DNA of 41,238 bases from contig CASFQZ010000043.1 in NCBI GenBank assembly GCA_949296825.1, positions 1 through 41,238 of the forward strand, written 5' to 3'. This DNA comes from an uncultured Eubacteriales bacterium. GTDB lineage: Bacteria; Bacillota; Clostridia; Oscillospirales; Acutalibacteraceae. Under the pieces are notes generated by a model that saw nothing but the letters and a program-made list of their open reading frames with translations, was not told the DNA's origin and ran no database searches. The translations under genes were made by a program, and so were the position numbers. Of the stretch, positions 33,486 through 40,988 are shown in pieces (position 1 is the first letter of the stretch; every line of letters starts with the position of its first letter).

Positions 33486-33514
33486 AGGATACCATAACGG
33501 AGGAAAAAAAGCAA
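33486..33514 (-). promoter_or_regulatory. Probable promoter of the hyd unit
   Basis: TTGCTT (33514 to 33509), 17 bases, TATCCT (33491 to 33486) with TG upstream of the -10. GGTATCCT recurs near 33423-33430 with a poorer -35, a possible second promoter, also upstream of the terminator. Confidence 0.6.
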
Positions 33515-33521
33515 GACCATA

Positions 33522-34907
33522 TCAGAAGGTTTCCGTTTCAAGTTCGGCGACTTTCAGCATGATGGCACATTCAATGCGTTTTTTGAACAGCTCACAGCCA
33601 TATTCATATACGCCGGTAATATCACCGGTGGCATGAAACGCATTTGCCGCACAGCCGCCGGAGCAGTACATATTTGCCCAGCAGTCGCGGCACTCCTTAT
33701 GGGCGAAAACATTGCAAAGCTTGAAGCGGTCACGCAGCGCAGTATTGGTTACACCGCTCCAGACATCGCCCATGCGATATTCTTTTTCGCCAACAAACTG
33801 GTGACAGGGGTAAAGATCACCATTGGGCGTGACCGCAAGGTATTCGGTACCGGAACCACAGCCGGAAATCCGTTTATAGATGCAGGGGCCGTGCGACAGA
33901 TCCAACATATAGTGATAGAAAGTAAAGGGTCTGCCCTCCTTTTTACGGCGAAGCATTTCATCGGCAAGGATTTCATATTGCCGCTTCAAAACAGGCAAAT
34001 CCTCTTTGGTCAGCGCACAGGGGGCATCCGGCGAGCAAACCACCGGCTCCATACTCAGCTCGGCAAAGCCCAGGTCCGCCATATGAAAAATATCATTGGT
34101 AAAATCGGTATTTTCATGGGTGTATGTGCCGCGCATATAATACGTTCCGTTGGCACGTTGCGCAACAAAGCGCTGAAATTTCGGAACGACTTTTTCATAG
34201 CTTCCCCGCCCCATAGGATCTACGCGGTGCCGGTCATGAACCTCTTTTCTGCCGTCAAGGCTTAAAACCACATTGTTCATTTCCCGGTTGGCGAAAGCAA
34301 TCACCTCGTCATCCAACAGTACGCCGTTGGTCGTTAAGGTGAAACGGAAATTTTTATTCGCTTTTTGTTCAATACTTCGGGCATAGGTGACCAATTGTTT
34401 GACCACCTCAAAATTCATCAGGGGCTCTCCGCCGAAAAAATCCACCTCTAAATTGCGTCTGGAACCTGAATTCTCAACAAGGAAATCAAGCGCGCGCTTA
34501 CCGGTCTCAAAGGACATCAGCGCCTGCTCTCCCTTATATTTGCCCTGTCCCGCAAAGCAATAATCACAGCACAAATTACAGGTATGGGCAACATGAAGAC
34601 AAAGAGCCTTGATTACCGTTGGACGGTTTTTCAGCGTTTCAGCGGTGATCATCGCTTCTTTTTGATCGGAAAAAAGCTTTCCCTGCTCCTTCAGCGCTGC
34701 GATATCTGCAAGGCAGTCTTCGACATCCTGCCGAGTAACATCGGGTCGGTCTTTGTATTTATTCAAAATATAAGAGATAATTTCTTCCGGGGTGTCGGTA
34801 AGATACCGCTCGATCACATCGTAAGCGACATCGTCCACCGAATGGATTGAGCCGCTGTAGGTGTCGAGCACAATGCAATAACCGTTAAGCTTATATTGAT
34901 GCACCAT
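33522..34907 (-). CDS. scfB: SCIFF peptide radical SAM maturase
   Basis: A 461-residue radical SAM/SPASM enzyme that forms thioether links in the SCIFF precursor encoded just upstream. An N-terminal RiPP-recognition domain (1-90) is followed by the SAM cluster CNLCCDYC (Cys110, 114, 117) and DFFGGEPLMNF. The SPASM region has many Cys (SGCGSGTEY, YPCHQF, CRDCWANMYCSGGC). Identity rests on overall match and on the adjacent six-Cys peptide. The ribosome site AAGGA is about 12 bases away, so translation may be modest. It ends without a clear terminator, leaving read-through into the hyd leader possible. Confidence 0.96.
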   Translation of the reverse strand: MVHQYKLNGYCIVLDTYSGSIHSVDDVAYDVIERYLTDTPEEIISYILNKYKDRPDVTRQDVEDCLADIAALKEQGKLFSDQKEAMITAETLKNRPTVIKALCLHVAHTCNLCCDYCFAGQGKYKGEQALMSFETGKRALDFLVENSGSRRNLEVDFFGGEPLMNFEVVKQLVTYARSIEQKANKNFRFTLTTNGVLLDDEVIAFANREMNNVVLSLDGRKEVHDRHRVDPMGRGSYEKVVPKFQRFVAQRANGTYYMRGTYTHENTDFTNDIFHMADLGFAELSMEPVVCSPDAPCALTKEDLPVLKRQYEILADEMLRRKKEGRPFTFYHYMLDLSHGPCIYKRISGCGSGTEYLAVTPNGDLYPCHQFVGEKEYRMGDVWSGVTNTALRDRFKLCNVFAHKECRDCWANMYCSGGCAANAFHATGDITGVYEYGCELFKKRIECAIMLKVAELETETF

Positions 34908-34955
34908 AGAGAGTCAGCATCCTTTATAACAAGTATAGATCAATGAACCCATTCA

Positions 34956-34986
34956 TAAAAACGCCCGTACGCAAGGTACGAGCGTT
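34956..34986 (-). terminator. Terminator between scfA and scfB
   Basis: On the minus strand AACGCTCGTAC (34986 to 34976) pairs with GTACGGGCGTT (34970 to 34960), one wobble, five-base loop, then a short T run. It would keep precursor messages more abundant than maturase messages. Confidence 0.8.
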
Positions 34987-35005
34987 TTGCGATCGGGGTT
35001 TGTTT

Positions 35006-35152
35006 TTATTTGTTGGTCTTTTCACAGGGCTGATTGGCGACACCGCAAGAGGTTTTGCACGCGGACTGGCAGGAAGTTTGGCATTCGCCGCAGCCGCCAT
35101 TTTTTACGCTCTGGGAAAGGTCGCGAGTCTCAAGGGTCTTAATGTGTTTCAT
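35006..35152 (-). CDS. scfA: SCIFF ranthipeptide precursor (six Cys)
   Basis: A 48-residue precursor peptide. The leader starts MKHIKTLETRDLSQSVKNGG; the core has six cysteines at 21, 24, 28, 32, 36 and 43, with Thr/Ser between them (for example CQSACKTSCG). This is the hallmark of SCIFF peptides, in which Cys thiols are joined to Thr side-chain carbons by the maturase. The ATG at 35152 is eight bases after AAGGAG and under a consensus promoter. The maturase gene follows after a terminator. SCIFF peptides are near universal in Clostridia; their role is still debated. Confidence 0.96.
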   Translation of the reverse strand: MKHIKTLETRDLSQSVKNGGCGECQTSCQSACKTSCGVANQPCEKTNK

Positions 35153-35185
35153 ATAAAAAACTCCTTATCTTTCATATTTTCTCTT

Positions 35186-35214
35186 ATTATACGACAGGGA
35201 AAAGCGCTTGTCAA
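35186..35214 (-). promoter_or_regulatory. SigA promoter of scfA
   Basis: TTGACA (35214 to 35209), 17 bases, TATAAT (35191 to 35186). A perfect consensus, 34 bases before the start codon. Confidence 0.95.
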
Positions 35215-35255
35215 GCCGGAATGATCAAAATCGCACCGTGAGCAGAAAAATACAG

Positions 35256-35284
35256 TTGTAACTGTCCCGTTTTTATGTTACAAT
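35256..35284 (+). promoter_or_regulatory. SigA promoter of the GH28-like gene
   Basis: TTGTAA (35256-35261), 17 bases, TACAAT (35279-35284), 29 bases before the start codon and divergent from the scfA promoter. Confidence 0.8.
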
Positions 35285-35312
35285 TCAAACAGAAATAAGA
35301 AGGAGTATATCT

Positions 35313-36674
35313 ATGATTTATTATTATCCGGAAAATTACGGCGCAAAAGGGGACGGTACAACCAATGACCGCGAGGCGCTGCAAGCCAGTATTGACGATT
35401 GCGAGAAGAACGGCGGAGGCACCGTGGTGCTGGAGAGCGGAAAAATTTATTACACCGACAGTCTGCGGTTGAAAAAGAATGTGGAGCTGCATCTGCAAAA
35501 AGGCTCCAGACTAAAAGCGACCTCGGATATACGCGGCTATATTCGCCCTTGCGAACAAATCAACGACCCGAAAACCGCTTTAATCGGCAATCCCGTTACT
35601 GGAAAGCCATCCTTCGTTTTTCTATATGGCTATGAGGCGGATGGAGCATCCATTACCGGCGAAGGTGTGATCGATGCCAATGGACACAGCTTTGTGAAAC
35701 GAAAGGATCCATATTATGTAACCGGTGATTTTTACCCACGCCCAACGGTCATTTACATTGAAAAGAGCAACCATATTACATTTCGTGAAATCACAATCAC
35801 CGACGCCCCCTTCTGGACGCTGCACCCCGCCGGATGCGATGATGTGTTAATCTCACAAATCCGCATTTTGAATGATTTGGATGTTGCAAATTCGGATGGC
35901 ATTGACCCCGATCATTGCACCAATGTACGCATCCTCGGCTGTCATATCGAATGTGCCGACGATTGCATCTGTCTGAAAACCAGCAAGGGCAACGCGGAAT
36001 ACGGACCATGTGAAAATATCCGCATTGCCGACTGCACATTGATTTCCACATCCGCCGCCATTAAAATTGGCACGGAGGGGGTCGATGATTTCCGGAATAT
36101 TTCGGTTTCCGGCTGCATTATTTCTCGCAGCAACCGGGGACTTTCCATTCAAATCCGAGACGGAGGCTGTGTGGAAAATGTTTCATACAGTGACTGCATC
36201 ATCGAAACGCGCCGATTCTGCCCGGACTGGTGGGGTACGGCGGAGCCGATCGTCATAACCAGCTTCAATCGCGACGAAAACACCACCAGCGGCACGATTC
36301 GCAACGTCCGCTTCAGAAATATCACCTGCAAGGGGGAAAACGGCGTCCTGCTGCATGGCGGCGAGGAACACAAAATTAAAAATATTCAATTTAACGACGT
36401 GCATGTCATCCTTTCCAAAACCAGCAAATGGCGCTGCGGCTTATATGATCTTCGACCCTGTCTACAATACGGCGTAGAACAGGAAAAAAACTCCTGCTTT
36501 TATCTCCGAAGTTGCGACGAAATCACAATCCAAAACTGTTCCGCCGGATATGAAACAGTATGCGAGGACTATGCGTACGCTCTGGATGCGCGCCAGGTAA
36601 ATGCGCTTACCATCTCTCAATTCGCAGCCACCTCCGCCGGCCCGCATTTTGATAAGCTCAAAATCGATCAGTAA
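35313..36674 (+). CDS. GH28-like pectinase-fold glycosidase, cytoplasmic
   Basis: A 453-residue right-handed beta-helix protein. The start YYYPENYGAKGDGTTND is typical of the pectate-lyase-3/GH28 fold. Catalytic-type motifs are NSDGID (193-198, Asp195) and ADD (Asp216, Asp217). The GHG motif of polygalacturonases is replaced by SAAIKIGTEG and the RIK motif by IQIRDGG, so substrate choice is probably not plain polygalacturonan. There is no signal peptide, so it acts on imported oligosaccharides. The start follows AAGGAG by seven bases. It is a monocistronic unit with its own promoter and a bidirectional terminator. Confidence 0.88.
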   Translation: MIYYYPENYGAKGDGTTNDREALQASIDDCEKNGGGTVVLESGKIYYTDSLRLKKNVELHLQKGSRLKATSDIRGYIRPCEQINDPKTALIGNPVTGKPSFVFLYGYEADGASITGEGVIDANGHSFVKRKDPYYVTGDFYPRPTVIYIEKSNHITFREITITDAPFWTLHPAGCDDVLISQIRILNDLDVANSDGIDPDHCTNVRILGCHIECADDCICLKTSKGNAEYGPCENIRIADCTLISTSAAIKIGTEGVDDFRNISVSGCIISRSNRGLSIQIRDGGCVENVSYSDCIIETRRFCPDWWGTAEPIVITSFNRDENTTSGTIRNVRFRNITCKGENGVLLHGGEEHKIKNIQFNDVHVILSKTSKWRCGLYDLRPCLQYGVEQEKNSCFYLRSCDEITIQNCSAGYETVCEDYAYALDARQVNALTISQFAATSAGPHFDKLKIDQ

Positions 36675-36778
36675 AAGAGGCTTCTGGTTTTTGTCCGGCG
36701 CCTACAACATGGTCGAATACAACCAAATGATGCACCGAAAAGAAACCGTTTCCATCCGCGAAACTATCAACCAAACAG

Positions 36779-36812
36779 AAAAAGCACCCCCGACTTCGGG
36801 AGGTGCTTTTTT
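36779..36812 (+). terminator. Bidirectional terminator between the GH28-like gene and serA
   Basis: AAAAGCACC-c-CCGA pairs with TCGG-ga-GGTGCTTTT with one imperfect position. A runs on one side and six T on the other give a T tract on both strands, serving the convergent genes ending at 36674 and 36825. Confidence 0.85.
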
Positions 36813-36824
36813 GCATGGAAAAAT

Positions 36825-37961
36825 TCAATCAATAACACGAACACTGGTAACGGAAGCAATCGCTTTGATTTTATCCACGGGTACAGCCGCATCGGTATCG
36901 GCGATCATATAGAAGCCCTTTTTAGACCCACAAGCGGTCTGCACGGGAGAAAGAAGGGCGGAAACCGCAGCGCTGACATCGCTTGTCGCGGTAATGCAAA
37001 CACGGGATTTTCCTTTCCTCTTTAAAGAGACGGCTGGGAAATTGACAGAATTCAGGATGTTACCGTTTTCCAGGTAATCGATTGTCTGATTGACTGCCAT
37101 CACCGCACAATTCTCTTCGCTTTCCGGCGTAGACGCGCCGAGATGCGGAAGCGCTGTCACTCCGGACACACCGAGAAGATCATCACTCGGGAAATCGGTC
37201 ACATACGCGGCACACAAACCACAGTCCATCGCGAAAATCAAGTCGGAGTTATTCACCAGATCACCACGGGCAAAATTCAAAATACGGACGCCATCCTTGC
37301 ACTTAGCAAGGCTTTCGGCGTTAATCATGCCAATGGTGCTGGGAAGTGAGGGAACATGCAGAGTGATATAATCGCTATTGGCATATAGCTCATCCAAAGT
37401 GTCAACAATGACAACATCACCTTGCAACGCTGCGGCACGCTCCGGCGTCAGTTGTGTATCATAGCAAATGACTTTCATTCCCAAAGCCAAAGCTGCCTGC
37501 GCAACTTTGAAGCCGATGGCACCAACGCCAATCACACCCAGCGTTTTTCCAAAAATTTCCGGGCCGGCGAAATTGCTCTTTCCCTTTTCCACCATCTTGC
37601 CGACCTGGTTGCCTTCGCCTTTCAGGTCTTTACACCAATCGATGGCGACGGCAATTTTACGAGAAGCCATCAGCAGCGCGCAGATAACCAGCTCCTTCAC
37701 AGCATTGGCATTGGCGCCGGGTGTATTAAAAACAACAATCCCTTTTTCCGTGCAGCGATCCAGCGGAATATTATTAACGCCGGCGCCGGCTCTGGCAATG
37801 CACTTCAGTGATGAACCAAATTCCATATCGTGCATGGAAGCGGAGCGAACCAGCACCGCGTCCGGGTCGGCAACGGAATTGGAAATCTCATACTTGGCAC
37901 TATCAAAAAGATCGGTACCTTTTGTAGAAATATTATTTAAGGTAAGAATCTGTTGCATCAT
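36825..37961 (-). CDS. serA: D-3-phosphoglycerate dehydrogenase
   Basis: A 378-residue NAD-dependent enzyme for the first step of serine synthesis. Motifs are GAGVNNIPLDRC, the Rossmann loop GVIGVGAIGFKVA, ILNFARGDLVNN (Arg) and LPHLGASTPESEEN (catalytic His). The last 60 residues form an ACT-like regulatory tail (ITATSDVSAAVSA). Of the two adjacent ATG codons, the second is better spaced from AGAGGA. It follows serC by nine bases, so the pathway order serC-serA is transcribed from the serC promoter. No serB is present. Confidence 0.97.
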   Translation of the reverse strand: MMQQILTLNNISTKGTDLFDSAKYEISNSVADPDAVLVRSASMHDMEFGSSLKCIARAGAGVNNIPLDRCTEKGIVVFNTPGANANAVKELVICALLMASRKIAVAIDWCKDLKGEGNQVGKMVEKGKSNFAGPEIFGKTLGVIGVGAIGFKVAQAALALGMKVICYDTQLTPERAAALQGDVVIVDTLDELYANSDYITLHVPSLPSTIGMINAESLAKCKDGVRILNFARGDLVNNSDLIFAMDCGLCAAYVTDFPSDDLLGVSGVTALPHLGASTPESEENCAVMAVNQTIDYLENGNILNSVNFPAVSLKRKGKSRVCITATSDVSAAVSALLSPVQTACGSKKGFYMIADTDAAVPVDKIKAIASVTSVRVID

Positions 37962-37970
37962 ATTTTCCTC

Positions 37971-39053
37971 TCAGCCGTTGTTCTTTTCAAACTCTTTCAT
38001 AAAGGCGACCAGTTTTTCTACGCCTTCTATGGGCATGGCGTTATAAATCGAAGCACGCATACCGCCGACAGTACGGTGACCTTTCAGGTTGACAAAGCCG
38101 GCAGCCGTAGCTTCTTTGATAAATTTCGCATTCAGCTCGTCGCTGTCTGTTACAAATGGAACATTCATCAAGGAACGATCTTCCGGTACAACGGTACCAT
38201 GGAACATTTTGGAAGAATCAAGAAAATCATAGAGAAGCTTTGCCTTTTTCTCATTGCGCACCTTCATAGCGTCCAGACCGCCGAGGCTCTTGATCCATTC
38301 AAGAACCAGCTTACAAATGTAAATCGTATAGCAAGGCGGTGTATTATATAGGGAACGGTTCTCAGCCATGATCTGATAATTCATCATGACCGGCGTAATA
38401 TCACGCGCTTTACCGAGCATATCATCGCGAATAATGGCAATAACCAGACCGGCAGGAGCGACATTCTTCTGAGCACCGCCATAAAGCATGGCAAATTTTG
38501 TCACATCCAGCGGCTCCGAGAGGAAGCAGGAAGAAATATCAGCAATCAGCGGAATATCCCCGGTATCCGGCAGCTCGTGATAAACAGTTCCATAAATGGT
38601 GTTATTCATGCAAATATAAACATAATCCGCCTCAGGGTCAAAGTCAGCACGGGTCGTTTTGGGGATGTAGGAAAAGGTTTTATCCGCAGAAGAAGCGACT
38701 TCTCTGACACTGCCGTACTTTTTCGCTTCGGTAAAGGCTTTTTTCGCCCATTGCCCGGTCAAAATGTAATCGGCTTTTCCGCTGCCGTTCATGAAGTTGA
38801 GCGGAATGGCGGAAAACTGCGCGGACGCGCCGCCCTGCAGAAATAGAACCTGATAATTATCGGGGATATTCATCAATTCACGAAGAAGAGCCTCGGCATC
38901 TTTGATGATTTTATCAAATTCCTTCGAGCGGTGACTCATCTCCATTACGGATTGTCCGCTGCCCTCATAATCCAGCATCTCCGACGCAGCCTTGCGCAGC
39001 ACTTCCTCCGGAAGCATGGAAGGTCCGGCGGAAAAGTTATAAACTCTTGCCAT
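37971..39053 (-). CDS. serC: Phosphoserine aminotransferase
   Basis: A 360-residue PLP enzyme converting 3-phosphohydroxypyruvate to phosphoserine. It begins MARVYNFSAGPSMLPEEVL, has LQGGASAQFSAIP, the PLP lysine in YGGAQKNVAPAG, and ends with GHRTVGGMRASIYNAMP. The length is canonical. The start at 39053 is eight bases after GGAGG; earlier in-frame starts lie in the leader hairpin. It is first in the serCA unit. Confidence 0.98.
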   Translation of the reverse strand: MARVYNFSAGPSMLPEEVLRKAASEMLDYEGSGQSVMEMSHRSKEFDKIIKDAEALLRELMNIPDNYQVLFLQGGASAQFSAIPLNFMNGSGKADYILTGQWAKKAFTEAKKYGSVREVASSADKTFSYIPKTTRADFDPEADYVYICMNNTIYGTVYHELPDTGDIPLIADISSCFLSEPLDVTKFAMLYGGAQKNVAPAGLVIAIIRDDMLGKARDITPVMMNYQIMAENRSLYNTPPCYTIYICKLVLEWIKSLGGLDAMKVRNEKKAKLLYDFLDSSKMFHGTVVPEDRSLMNVPFVTDSDELNAKFIKEATAAGFVNLKGHRTVGGMRASIYNAMPIEGVEKLVAFMKEFEKNNG

Positions 39054-39074
39054 AAGAAAAACCTCCGTATGATA

Positions 39075-39142
39075 AATTAACAGATGGTCGCACCAATCCA
39101 GCGCTTGACTATGGCAACAAGAAGGCGCCAAAATCTGTAATT
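39075..39142 (-). promoter_or_regulatory. Long leader hairpin of serCA
   Basis: The predicted transcript begins near 39143 with AATTACAGAT, which pairs with ATCTGTTAATT (39085 to 39075). The stem continues through GG-CGC with GCG-A-CC around a loop of about 29 bases. The hairpin covers nearly the whole leader and ends just before the ribosome site. It may stabilise the message or bind a regulator. Confidence 0.45.
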
Positions 39143-39149
39143 ATTCATA

Positions 39150-39178
39150 ATTGTAGCACAAGGAATATAAAAAATCAA
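39150..39178 (-). promoter_or_regulatory. SigA promoter of serCA
   Basis: TTGATT (39178 to 39173), 17 bases, TACAAT (39155 to 39150) with an extended TG. Confidence 0.82.
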
Positions 39179-39221
39179 GGAACTTACCTGATATATTATA
39201 AGATTTCCGGCAGAAAAATAT

Positions 39222-39252
39222 AAAAAAACGGACGCATATACGCCCGTTTTTT
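39222..39252 (-). terminator. Terminator of glpK
   Basis: On the minus strand ACGGGCG and CGTCCGT form a short GC-rich stem around TATATG, followed by seven T. Flanking A and T runs make it potentially bidirectional. It starts 43 bases after the glpK stop. Confidence 0.8.
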
Positions 39253-39294
39253 GTATCAATGGCTTGTTTGGCAGAGATATCAAGAAAAACGCTC

Positions 39295-40812
39295 TTATTC
39301 CTCATGCTCTATCCAATTCCGCGCCCGCGAGACAGCTTTTTGCCAGCCGGCGTACGCCTTGTCACGCTCATCCTGCGTCATTTCCGGGAAGAAGATGCGA
39401 TCTACGGCACGAATGGAGCGAATTTCATCCAGACCACTCCAGAATCCGACCGCGAGTCCGGCAAGATAAGCCGCGCCAAGAGCTGTTGTTTCAACAACCT
39501 TCGGACGATTCACCGGGCAGCCGGCAATATTTGCCTGAATTTGCATCATAATATTGCTGACACTTGCGCCGCCATCCACACGCAATTCTGTCAGCGGGAC
39601 TTCGGAGTCTGCTTTCATTGCCCGCAGCAAATCAGTCATTTGATAAGTGATTCCCTCAAGAACCGCTCGGGCAAAATGCGCCCGATTTGTCCCTCGAGTT
39701 ATCCCAACAATACAGCCGCGCGCATACATATCCCAATAGGGCGCCCCCAGTCCGGTAAAGGCAGGTACCAGATAAATCCCCCCAGCATCGGGAACCGATT
39801 CGGCAAGGCGATCACATTCGGGCGCGCTGTCGATCATTTTCAGCTCATCTCTCAGCCACTGAATCGTAGATCCGGCGTTAAAGGCACTGCCCTCAATGGC
39901 ATAGATAACCTCGTCCCCAATTCCCCAGGCAACACCAGTCACAAGATTGTTTTTGGAGCGTACCCGTTCTTTGCCGGTGTTCATCAAAAGAAAACAGCCT
40001 GTGCCATAGGTGTTTTTTGCCTGGCCCGCCGAAAAGCAGCCCTGCCCGAACAACGCGGCAGGCTGATCGCCGACGGCTCCACAAATCGGAATACCGGAAA
40101 GGGACTCCAAACCGGGGATACCATGCGAAGAAACCAGCCCGTATATTTTACTGGAAGGAACAGGCGTAGGCAAAATCTCCATCGGAATGCCGAGTTTTTC
40201 ACAAATAAAGGGATCCCAGGTCAGTCTGTCAACATCAAAAAGCATGGTGCGCGAGGCGTTCGAAAAATCCGTTACATGAACCTTCCCGCCGGAAAGGTTC
40301 CATATCAGCCAGGTCTCGACGGTACCAAAGAGCAGGTTGCCCTGTTTAAGTACTTCCCTCGCCTTTTCACAATGATCCAAAATCCAGCGAATCTTTGTTG
40401 CCGAAAAATAGGCGTCAATGATCAATCCGGTGTGCTCCGTGATATAGGCGGAAAGCTCTTGATCCTTCTTCAGTTCTTCGCAAAGCTCTGCGGTACGGCG
40501 GCATTGCCAAACAATGGCATTATACACCGGCTGACCGGTAGACTTATCCCAAAGAATGGTTGTTTCACGCTGATTGGTAATACCGATACCGACGATGTCC
40601 CGCGCCTGAATCCGACCGTCAATTAGCGTATCTGCCAGGGAACGCATCTGACTGCGTAAAATTTCCATTGGATCATGTTCAACCCAGCCTGCCCGTGGAT
40701 AAATCTGCGGAAACTCATATTGCGCCTTCGCAACGATTTCTCCCTGACGATTGAAGGCAATGGTCCTGGAACTGGTAGTTCCCTGATCCAGTGCTAAAAT
40801 ATATTTAGACAA
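39295..40812 (-). CDS. glpK: Glycerol kinase
   Basis: A 505-residue FGGY kinase forming glycerol 3-phosphate. Motifs are LALDQGTTSSRTIAF (phosphate 1), GITNQRETTILWD, PICGAVGDQPAALFGQGCF and LRVDGGASVSNIMMQIQA (adenosine/FGGY region). The start is TTG at 40812 in GAATATTG after GAGGTGGG, giving the family N-terminus MSKYILALD; an in-frame start at 40875 lies at the -10 box. No glpF or glpD is adjacent. A monocistronic unit with its own promoter and terminator. Confidence 0.97.
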   Translation of the reverse strand: MSKYILALDQGTTSSRTIAFNRQGEIVAKAQYEFPQIYPRAGWVEHDPMEILRSQMRSLADTLIDGRIQARDIVGIGITNQRETTILWDKSTGQPVYNAIVWQCRRTAELCEELKKDQELSAYITEHTGLIIDAYFSATKIRWILDHCEKAREVLKQGNLLFGTVETWLIWNLSGGKVHVTDFSNASRTMLFDVDRLTWDPFICEKLGIPMEILPTPVPSSKIYGLVSSHGIPGLESLSGIPICGAVGDQPAALFGQGCFSAGQAKNTYGTGCFLLMNTGKERVRSKNNLVTGVAWGIGDEVIYAIEGSAFNAGSTIQWLRDELKMIDSAPECDRLAESVPDAGGIYLVPAFTGLGAPYWDMYARGCIVGITRGTNRAHFARAVLEGITYQMTDLLRAMKADSEVPLTELRVDGGASVSNIMMQIQANIAGCPVNRPKVVETTALGAAYLAGLAVGFWSGLDEIRSIRAVDRIFFPEMTQDERDKAYAGWQKAVSRARNWIEHEE

Positions 40813-40866
40813 TATTCCCACCTCGCGAATAAAATAAACAAAAATATTTTGCGTAAATTCTGTTTT

Positions 40867-40895
40867 ATTGTACAATACTTGCAGCGAAAAGTCAA
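40867..40895 (-). promoter_or_regulatory. SigA promoter of glpK
   Basis: TTGACT (40895 to 40890), 17 bases, TACAAT (40872 to 40867), followed by an AT-rich leader of about 50 bases. Confidence 0.82.
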
Positions 40896-40916
40896 GGAAA
40901 AACTATGAATCGCAAC

Positions 40917-40964
40917 AAAAAGCCATCCTACCGTTCCGACGGACACGCAAAACGGCAGGATGGC
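40917..40964 (-). terminator. Terminator of the gene at the right edge
   Basis: On the minus strand GCCATCCT-G-CCGTT pairs with AACGG-T-AGGATGGC, then five T (40921 to 40917). Confidence 0.88.
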
Positions 40965-40988
40965 AATCAATACATGAGGGAGAAAGGA

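Noticed and set aside
31826..33487. A 553-codon plus-strand open frame opposite hydG
   Set aside because: It mirrors HydG and the leader, lacks a ribosome site and any recognisable domain.
39077..39148. A 23-codon leader-peptide-like frame before serC
   Set aside because: Its ATG overlaps the region upstream of the predicted transcription start, has no ribosome site, and the same bases are better explained by the hairpin.
39259..40626. A 455-codon plus-strand open frame opposite glpK
   Set aside because: It lies opposite a canonical glycerol kinase and shows no protein family features.
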